Source: Chlorohelix sp037138995
Lineage (GTDB): Bacteria > Chloroflexota > Chloroflexia > Chloroheliales > Chloroheliaceae
Direction of reading: 5' to 3'
Assembly: GCF_037138995.1 (NCBI RefSeq)
Contig: NZ_JBAXHI010000020.1
Coordinates: 3,138-67,137 of the forward strand
DNA length: 64,000 bases
Under the pieces are notes generated by a model. That model searched no databases, was not told the DNA's origin, and saw only the letters and a program-made list of their open reading frames with translations. Made by a program: the position numbers and the translations under genes. Shown here piece after piece: positions 58,669 through 64,000 of this stretch. Each line of letters opens with the position of its first letter. Position 1 is the stretch's first letter.

Positions 58669-60648
58669 TTAATAGTTAGATTTAAGGGGAGTAGAGGCAC
58701 GTAAGTATATAATGAAATTAGAGCCTTTACCTTCTTCGCTCTGTACTTCTATATGCCCACCCATTGCTTTAATAAAATTTTGGCTGAGATAAAGCCCTAG
58801 CCCTAATCCTTTGGCTTTAGAGGGAGAGTTGTCGGCTTTGAAAAAGCGTTCAAAGAGTTGGAATAAATCTTTTTCAGGAATCCCAACGCCCTCATCCTGA
58901 ATTGAGATGGTAATTTCTTCCAACGCTTGTTGCACTTTAACTCTTATCAAGCCTCCTTGGGGCGAATATTTAACGGCATTACTAAGAAGGCTTGCTATCA
59001 CTCTTTCAAAAGCGGGTATATCAACATCGCTGATAACTACTGCGGGATTTGTGCGTAATTCAAAGCGGTGGACGAGATACGGCATACGTACCTTTTTAGC
59101 TAGTTGTTCCGCCTCGTTGATTTTGTTTCGTATGAGCGGTATAAGGTCAACCGTATGTTTGTGCAATTCAAGCTTGTTGGCATCAATGTTCGAGATGTTG
59201 GTAATATCTTCCATCAATGTTTGAAGTCGCTCAAGTTGACTTCCCATAGCCCCATTATTCTGGAGCAAACTCTCGATTAGTTTGTTGAGGTCGGTTTTTC
59301 CGAGGATTTCTTTTTTAAGAAGTTTGTTGACAATGCTATTATAACCTATTAGAGAGGTTAAGGGAGTTCTTAACTCATGCGAGAGAAAGTCAAGAAACTG
59401 ATCTTTTTCCCGTAAAGCTAGTCTTTCGGCTCCATAATTACGCGCGTTTTCGATGGCGTTGGCGGCACGCTCCGCTAGTTGTTGTAGCAATGCGACATGA
59501 CGGTCTTCTATTGGGGTAATCTTGATTTCTGGGTTTCCATAGGTAATATTATAGATTGCCAACGCCCCTATAACTTTACTTCTTACTTTCAAGGGGACAC
59601 ACAGCAAGCTATTTACATGTTCCACATCTCGGATAAACGGCGCTATGCGTGACCAATCGGTATTATCTTTGATAAACATGGAGGTGGCATTCTGTACCAC
59701 TTTGCCCACAACTGTCTGTCCGATTCTTACCGGCGTGCTATTTTTTACGGGTGTATATTCCGGCAATTCGGGCGGCGGTTTCTCTTTACTATAGTAATTT
59801 ATTGGGAAAATCTGGTCTGTATTTTCTCTAACGATAAATATTACTGAGGTATTGCCTGCCATTTTGGCGGACATTTCCCCGACTATATGTAACACTTCGC
59901 GCAATTTCAAAGAGGTACTAAGAATCCGACTTATTTCCGCCAACATTTCCGCTTCTTGCTCACGGCGGCGGGCTTCTTCATAAAGGCGCGAATTGGTAAT
60001 AGCTAAAGCTGCCTGATTGGTAATAATAGTTAGTAGGCGTAAATCTTCTCTGGAGTAAATTTTGTGATGGTTGTGGTACAAAACCATAATGCCGATAAGA
60101 TTTTGGCGATATAGAAGGGGCAGGGTTAGCATTGTAATCAAACCCTCGCGCATACTCAATTCGCGCAACCCGTTTAAACATTGTTCAGCTTGAATATCCT
60201 CTATATAGAGAGGGCTGCGAACATTTTGCAAACGGTTGAATTCACAGAATTTAGCAATTTTATCAATAAATTCTTCGGGGAGTCCCCAATTAGCAGCACA
60301 CACCAGCATTCCAATTTCGGCAAGGGGTTCTTCTTCAGTAAAAACATTGTGGAGATTGGAGCTATCAACTAACTCATGTTGCAGATTTTTCCGAAGAAAT
60401 ACAGCAGCCCGACTAGCTTTGAAAAGCCCTGAGACGTGTTGTACAAGGTTTATCAGCACGTTTCCGGGGTTAAGCTCGGAATTTAGCATGGAGGAAATAA
60501 CCAGAAGAGCTTCTGCTTGTTCAGGGCGAATGCTAATTTCTGGGACAAATAATTCTTCCGCTGGCACCATATTAAGGCGATTGAACGCTTGTGTACCATC
60601 CTTTTTATTTTGCGAATCGGATGATACTTCATTAATATGCTCTAGCAT
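58669..60648 (-). CDS. Histidine kinase with two GAF domains
   Basis: A 659-residue cytoplasmic kinase. GAF1 spans about residues 40-220 (LINLVQHVSGLFKASRAAVF; FEVYHNHHKIYSREDLRLL-like LYHNHHKIYSREDLRLLTII) and GAF2 about 235-400 (LREVLHIVGEMSAKMAGNTS). HisKA follows with the phospho-acceptor in LDFLSHELRTPLTSLIGYNS, then HATPase (ERVIASLLSNAVKYSPQGG; GLGLGLYLSQNFIKAMGGHI). No Cys pair for a bilin or heme ligand is obvious in the GAF domains. There is no adjacent response regulator, so it is an orphan. ATG at 60648 has GTGGGG just upstream. Confidence 0.9.
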   Translation of the reverse strand: MLEHINEVSSDSQNKKDGTQAFNRLNMVPAEELFVPEISIRPEQAEALLVISSMLNSELNPGNVLINLVQHVSGLFKASRAAVFLRKNLQHELVDSSNLHNVFTEEEPLAEIGMLVCAANWGLPEEFIDKIAKFCEFNRLQNVRSPLYIEDIQAEQCLNGLRELSMREGLITMLTLPLLYRQNLIGIMVLYHNHHKIYSREDLRLLTIITNQAALAITNSRLYEEARRREQEAEMLAEISRILSTSLKLREVLHIVGEMSAKMAGNTSVIFIVRENTDQIFPINYYSKEKPPPELPEYTPVKNSTPVRIGQTVVGKVVQNATSMFIKDNTDWSRIAPFIRDVEHVNSLLCVPLKVRSKVIGALAIYNITYGNPEIKITPIEDRHVALLQQLAERAANAIENARNYGAERLALREKDQFLDFLSHELRTPLTSLIGYNSIVNKLLKKEILGKTDLNKLIESLLQNNGAMGSQLERLQTLMEDITNISNIDANKLELHKHTVDLIPLIRNKINEAEQLAKKVRMPYLVHRFELRTNPAVVISDVDIPAFERVIASLLSNAVKYSPQGGLIRVKVQQALEEITISIQDEGVGIPEKDLFQLFERFFKADNSPSKAKGLGLGLYLSQNFIKAMGGHIEVQSEEGKGSNFIIYLRASTPLKSNY

Positions 60649-60824
60649 TTGACCCCACAAAGGGAAATTATATTTCCCATTTTAATATTATTTAATTAGT
60701 ATCAAATAGATATAAGCCAATTATACACATTTCAATAAATACATACAATACATTAGGACGTTTTAGGCAGGACATTTGCAAGAAAGAAATTGTTCCCTAT
60801 AAAACCTTTCTCAAAGGGGTTTGG

Positions 60825-60990
60825 GTTTTGTGGGAGGCTGCTCTGTCAGCCGATTTTATCGAGGGCAAGAGCAACCTCCCACAAGATACGCCTGCGTTGG
60901 GTGGGGCAAATCTCATGGGATTGAGGCAATCGTGGGAAGGGCGACGACGGACTCAAGCGTCGCCCCTACGGGTTAATTTTCTTGGTATCG
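60825..60990. repeat. Mosaic interspersed repeat, copy E
   Basis: It takes up much of the 380-base gap between two divergently placed features. Blocks seen: ATCGAGGGCAAGAGCAACCT (also at 17770-17789 with one change), CTGCGTTGGGTGGGGC (as 16125-16140 loosely), a GGCGACG...CGTCGCC hairpin, and CCCTACGGGTTAATTTTCTT (as 16177-16196 and, inverted, 63932-63950). The rest of the gap is AT-rich and contains no gene. Confidence 0.75.
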
Positions 60991-61029
60991 GTGAGAAGGT
61001 TTTAATTCGTAAGGGGGGTTATCGCTCTG

Positions 61030-61656
61030 TTATTCCAGATTCCAGCCTTGCAGTAGCTTGAAATCCAGCGTCTTACCCCAATTTTCTGCTGCCCAATCAT
61101 TAGAGTAAAACTCTATTAGCTGTATAGCGGAAGCGTTAAAAGGCTCTTTTGAGAAGGTCTCATAGGCGCATTCAGCCAAAGCTTGAAACTGATGAAATAA
61201 ACCCGGTTCTTCGGGTAGGTCTTGCATACCTAGCGTTATGTGCGGAATGAACATAGAACCGACAGGTTCTACGGGTGAAAAAAGGCAATCCGGCGCAATA
61301 TAAGGACGAACTATATCCCATACTTCTTCGTGTAGCTTTTGAAATTCAGGCGTGTTTTTAAGCTTGATGAAAAATGATGGGCTGAATATAGGACGGTTAA
61401 GCGGTATCAATTGCTCTAATTGGGTAGGTATTGCTTTAGTTCGGCTGAAAAGGTCGTTTAGAGCTGCTATAAGCTCGGTTATAGAGGTGTTCTCTTTTAA
61501 TTTAAAGAAGCCTTTTACAGTGCAATGCACCATAAACCTGCCGGCGGTATGCGCTTTGAACTCACTGGAGAACACATGATGGGCTACAGCTATTTGATAC
61601 CAAATGGAGGGTGACGGTATCAAATATATTCCATATTGCGGGTAATTTGTTGGCAC
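61030..61656 (-). CDS. 2H phosphoesterase (2'-5' RNA ligase-like) family protein
   Basis: A 208-residue protein with the two His-x-Thr motifs of the 2H phosphoesterase superfamily: MVHCTVKGFF and FIPHITLGMQ, 100 residues apart. The superfamily includes RNA 2',3'-cyclic phosphodiesterase (ThpR), LigT and cyclic nucleotide phosphodiesterases; the length here fits the YjcG/ThpR-like group. ATG at 61656 has no obvious ribosome-binding site close by. It is followed by the caspase-like gene in the opposite-to-reading order: both lie on the minus strand with the caspase-like gene upstream by 36 bases, so they may form an operon. Confidence 0.8.
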   Translation of the reverse strand: MPTNYPQYGIYLIPSPSIWYQIAVAHHVFSSEFKAHTAGRFMVHCTVKGFFKLKENTSITELIAALNDLFSRTKAIPTQLEQLIPLNRPIFSPSFFIKLKNTPEFQKLHEEVWDIVRPYIAPDCLFSPVEPVGSMFIPHITLGMQDLPEEPGLFHQFQALAECAYETFSKEPFNASAIQLIEFYSNDWAAENWGKTLDFKLLQGWNLE

Positions 61657-61691
61657 TTTTACTTCTCCCCAAAAAGAACGTTATGGGTGCG

Positions 61692-62483
61692 TTATTCTAG
61701 AATTAATTTGTCGAGTTCGGGGCTACTTTGGATAGGGCGATATTCATGCGGCATTAGCTTGAGAAGGTATTTGTATAACGTACCTACTGTTATATTGCCT
61801 TCTGGGTTTTTAGCTTCCTCATTTTGCCCATCTAACGCGCTTAACAGATGCCCGGCAAACAATCCAAGGTTGCCATCGCCTTTATTGTATTCTTCCTGTG
61901 GCAAACAACTTGAAATAACAACCCGACCGGGATGTTGGTTAGCGAATACAAAATTTAGCGTTACTTGTAGGCTAGATTCCGTGAGTTCATAATCGCCGCC
62001 CAAGCAAGTATCAAAGATAAAAAGCACATTCGTTGATTTGGAGTATTCAAAGATTTCCCGCAACATCCCCAATCTGAGGGTTTTCTGAAGGCGATACTCT
62101 GGGTTTTTACGGATTTCTTCTAAGTCGAGGTCGTAAGAAGCTAAAACGATAGTGCCTTCATCATCTTCTATCTGGATGTCGAGGAAATATCCGGCATAAT
62201 AGAAAATGACGAGGTCTTTAGCTTTTGGCTTTACTGCGCCAAAGGTGGTAAGGGTAGCTTTTATAGCTTCAAAGGAGGCGATTTCGCCAACTACAAGGCG
62301 ACGATTTTTAGGTTCAAATCCCATCTTGCCAAGCAATGAATCCATCGCCTTTGCATTGGCTTCGGCGAATTTTAAAGAGGCAATCTGTTCGGGGTTTTTG
62401 AAGTTATCAATGCCCACACAAACGGCGTAGCGCTTTTCAATTTGAGCTAAATTTGCATCCATACCCTGTTCTCCCGTTGGCAT
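61692..62483 (-). CDS. Caspase-like (C14) protein lacking the catalytic His
   Basis: A 263-residue p20-type caspase-fold protein. It opens KRYAVCVGIDNFKNPEQIAS (the usual A-L-L-I-G-N-Y strand) and has the alternating strands DLVIFYYAGYFLDI and TNVLFIFDTCLGGD. The catalytic Cys (about residue 160 in DTCLGG) is present, but the His of the dyad, normally in GHG, is Tyr (G-Y-F, residue 99), so proteolytic activity is unlikely. ATG at 62483 (AAGG upstream) or at 62462 could be the start. It sits just after the 2H phosphoesterase gene and shares its strand. Bacterial caspase-like proteins are often parts of defence or signalling modules; no partner domain is seen here. Confidence 0.82.
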   Translation of the reverse strand: MPTGEQGMDANLAQIEKRYAVCVGIDNFKNPEQIASLKFAEANAKAMDSLLGKMGFEPKNRRLVVGEIASFEAIKATLTTFGAVKPKAKDLVIFYYAGYFLDIQIEDDEGTIVLASYDLDLEEIRKNPEYRLQKTLRLGMLREIFEYSKSTNVLFIFDTCLGGDYELTESSLQVTLNFVFANQHPGRVVISSCLPQEEYNKGDGNLGLFAGHLLSALDGQNEEAKNPEGNITVGTLYKYLLKLMPHEYRPIQSSPELDKLILE

Positions 62484-62562
62484 AATAAACCTTACTCTGT
62501 GGTCATAGAGTATCTTGTCAGGGCTTACAAGTCAAGCAAAAAGGAGAATTTTTGAAAGGGCT

Positions 62563-63717
62563 TCAGGATGCAATCGTTTCTTTTCTAAAACGCTCTCGCA
62601 AGGTGTCAATTACCATGAAGTTACCTTTATCATCGCGGTAATACCAATTCTCCCAACCATTGCAGGCAGGCAACCCGGCGACCTTTGCGCCAAGCGAATG
62701 GATAGAGCCGCGCAACTCCCCTGCTACCAGCGAACCATCAACCGTTACCTTTGCGGTAATATTGCTTGAGCCGAAATATAATAGCTCACCGGGCTGTATG
62801 TAACCCCGCTCTATCAAGGTGTTAAAGGGTACCCGTGGGGCTTCCCGTTTATTTACAAAACTAAAGACTTCTTGGTCAAACATTTGAGGATGAATGTTTT
62901 CAATGCGCTGTTGTGCAATTTGGGCATATTCGGGGTCTTGCTCGATACCAATCCAATGCCGATGTAATTTCCGAGCAACCGCGCCGGTAGTACCAGAACC
63001 AAAAAACGGGTCAAGCACAACATCACCGGGGTTAGTGCTGGATAATAGCACCCTGAAAAGCAAAGATTCCGGCTTTTGCGTGGGATGCGCTTTATGCCCA
63101 TCAACTTTTAATCTTTCCGCACCGGTGCAAATCGGCAATACCCAATCGCTCCGCATTTGCTTGTCACCGTTCAGGCTTTTCATAGAGTGGTAATTAAAGG
63201 TATATTTCTTCTGGTCTTTGGACTTTTTCACCCAAAGCAAGGTTTCATGCGCGTTGTTGAATCGTACCCCTTTGAAGTGTGGCAGGGGGTTGGACTTAAT
63301 CCAGCAAATGTCATTCAGCATCCAAAAACCCAAGTCCATCATAATCGCACCGACCCGGTATATATTATGGTAGGTACCGATAACCCACAATGTTCCGTTA
63401 TCTTTCAAGACTCTGCGGCAAGCAAGCAGCCAATCACGGGTGAAGCGGTCATATTCGGCGAAGCTATCGAACTGATCCCAATCATCTTCCACCGCATCTA
63501 CTTTGGTCATATTAGGGCGGTAAAGTTCCTGCTGTAGCTGAAGATTATAGGGAGGGTCTGCAAAAATGAGGTCAACACTTTTTTCAGGCAATTTATCAAG
63601 AGTTTCGCGGCATTCGCCTATGAGAATTTGATTAAGCGGCAAACCGTTAGTGCGTTCATAATTATGGGTAAGCTTAATAGACCCGGGGTTGGTTCCGGTA
63701 GAAGCGCTTGTGAGCAT
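62563..63717 (-). CDS. CcrM-like adenine-N6 DNA methyltransferase
   Basis: A 384-residue beta-class DNA methyltransferase. The order is catalytic motif IV DPPYNLQLQQELYRPNMTKV, then the AdoMet motif DPFFGSGTTGAVARKL, with the target region in between (GYHNIYRV-type TYHNIYRVGAIMMDLGFWML, FNNAHETLLWVKK). This matches CcrM/HinfI methylases, which modify GANTC. The last 80 residues (RGYIQPGELLYFGSSN, then GSIHSLGAKVAGLPACNGWE) resemble the RAMA domain of CcrM. No restriction enzyme is adjacent, so it may be an orphan regulator. ATG at 63717 follows GGCAGGAAAAC. Confidence 0.88.
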   Translation of the reverse strand: MLTSASTGTNPGSIKLTHNYERTNGLPLNQILIGECRETLDKLPEKSVDLIFADPPYNLQLQQELYRPNMTKVDAVEDDWDQFDSFAEYDRFTRDWLLACRRVLKDNGTLWVIGTYHNIYRVGAIMMDLGFWMLNDICWIKSNPLPHFKGVRFNNAHETLLWVKKSKDQKKYTFNYHSMKSLNGDKQMRSDWVLPICTGAERLKVDGHKAHPTQKPESLLFRVLLSSTNPGDVVLDPFFGSGTTGAVARKLHRHWIGIEQDPEYAQIAQQRIENIHPQMFDQEVFSFVNKREAPRVPFNTLIERGYIQPGELLYFGSSNITAKVTVDGSLVAGELRGSIHSLGAKVAGLPACNGWENWYYRDDKGNFMVIDTLRERFRKETIAS

Positions 63718-63900
63718 ATGGTGTTTTCCTGCCTTGAGTTTTTTGCGGGAACGCAACGATGCACGTGCGAGCGTGCCGAGCGCAGACCCTTTACCACTAT
63801 GGATTTGAGCCGAATTTTTGCGAGTTACTGCCTGACAGTTTTCAGTATATTTTAATTATGTCAATCTGTCAATAGGTCTAAAACAGGCTTCAGGGTTGTT

Positions 63901-63970
63901 GCAAGGTCGGTATTCCAATGTCAACACGCCAAGAAGATTAACCCGTAGGGGCGACGCTTGAGTCGCCCCA
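63901..63970. repeat. Mosaic interspersed repeat, copy F (inverse)
   Basis: In inverse orientation to copies C and E. It carries TCGGTATTCCAATGTCAACA and ATTAACCCGTAGGGGC, followed by an eight-base-pair hairpin GGGGCGAC-GCTTGA-GTCGCCCC. The window ends 30 bases later. No gene is seen between 63718 and 64000. Confidence 0.75.
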
Positions 63971-64000
63971 TAAGCATCAAGCTAAGGGAAAAGAGAGGGA

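Noticed and set aside
62300..62330. GGTTCAAATCCC, like a tRNA T-loop
   Set aside because: It is within the caspase-like coding region and no acceptor or anticodon stem can be folded around it.
9371..63970. Repeat copies as a CRISPR array
   Set aside because: Copies are dispersed over 54 kb, in both orientations and without regular spacers.

Overview
The window is about 64 kb of a bacterial chromosome of moderate GC content. A complete dark-operative protochlorophyllide reductase operon (bchN-bchB-bchL) marks the host as a (bacterio)chlorophyll-making phototroph. The housekeeping genes, a KimA-type permease, an H+-pumping pyrophosphatase, many NarL-type two-component systems, TPP and SAM-I riboswitches and no obvious outer-membrane genes suggest an anoxygenic phototroph of the Chloroflexota. 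The phylum is an inference; no 16S rRNA or other marker is present.

Layout. 1-12 kb: dihydrolipoyl dehydrogenase (cut by the window edge), a CinA-like protein with a degraded amidohydrolase site, a membrane-anchored alpha/beta hydrolase, pyrimidine-nucleoside phosphorylase coupled to a KimA-like permease, a methyltransferase, an SDR dehydrogenase and a GT-C-like membrane protein. 12-28 kb: hppA, an M16 peptidase, a YhhN-family protein, a PHP phosphoesterase with a GT4 glycosyltransferase, a prenyl synthase/PAP2-like pair, purH, gltA-serS, a CpXC protein and pfkA. 28-31.4 kb: a large PAS hybrid kinase split by a frameshift at a run of seven G. 32-43.8 kb: the centre of the window, a gas-vesicle island. 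A NarL-type kinase/regulator pair is followed by gvpA, a very long gvpC, gvpN, a gvpV-like gene, gvpF/L, gvpG, a second gvpF/L, a gvpA-like gene, a third gvpF/L, gvpK, gvpJ, a gvpH-like gene and a CDC48-type AAA+ ATPase, ending at a terminator. 43.9-49.7 kb: a second NarL-type two-component pair, then bchNBL. 50-53.3 kb: a small unknown gene and a TPP-riboswitch-controlled ThiXYZ-type transporter. 53.4-58.6 kb: a SAM-I riboswitch followed by the methyl-cycle genes mtnA, a PfkB kinase, ahcY and metK. 58.7-64 kb: a GAF histidine kinase, a 2H phosphoesterase, a caspase-like protein lacking its catalytic His, and a CcrM-like adenine methyltransferase with a RAMA-like tail.

How it fits together. 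Buoyancy (gvp) and chlorophyll synthesis (bchNBL) sit side by side, each next to a NarL-type two-component system, which suggests depth control linked to light or redox conditions. The most notable item is the GvpC homologue: ten gap-free 33-residue repeats, a Pro/Val/Glu linker and a C-terminal winged-helix-like domain, with a run of ten C exactly at the junction. The GvpA, GvpC and GvpV-like genes look cyanobacterial in type. Between genes there is a family of mosaic, hairpin-bearing interspersed repeats. No tRNA, rRNA, CRISPR array, IS transposase or prophage was recognised.
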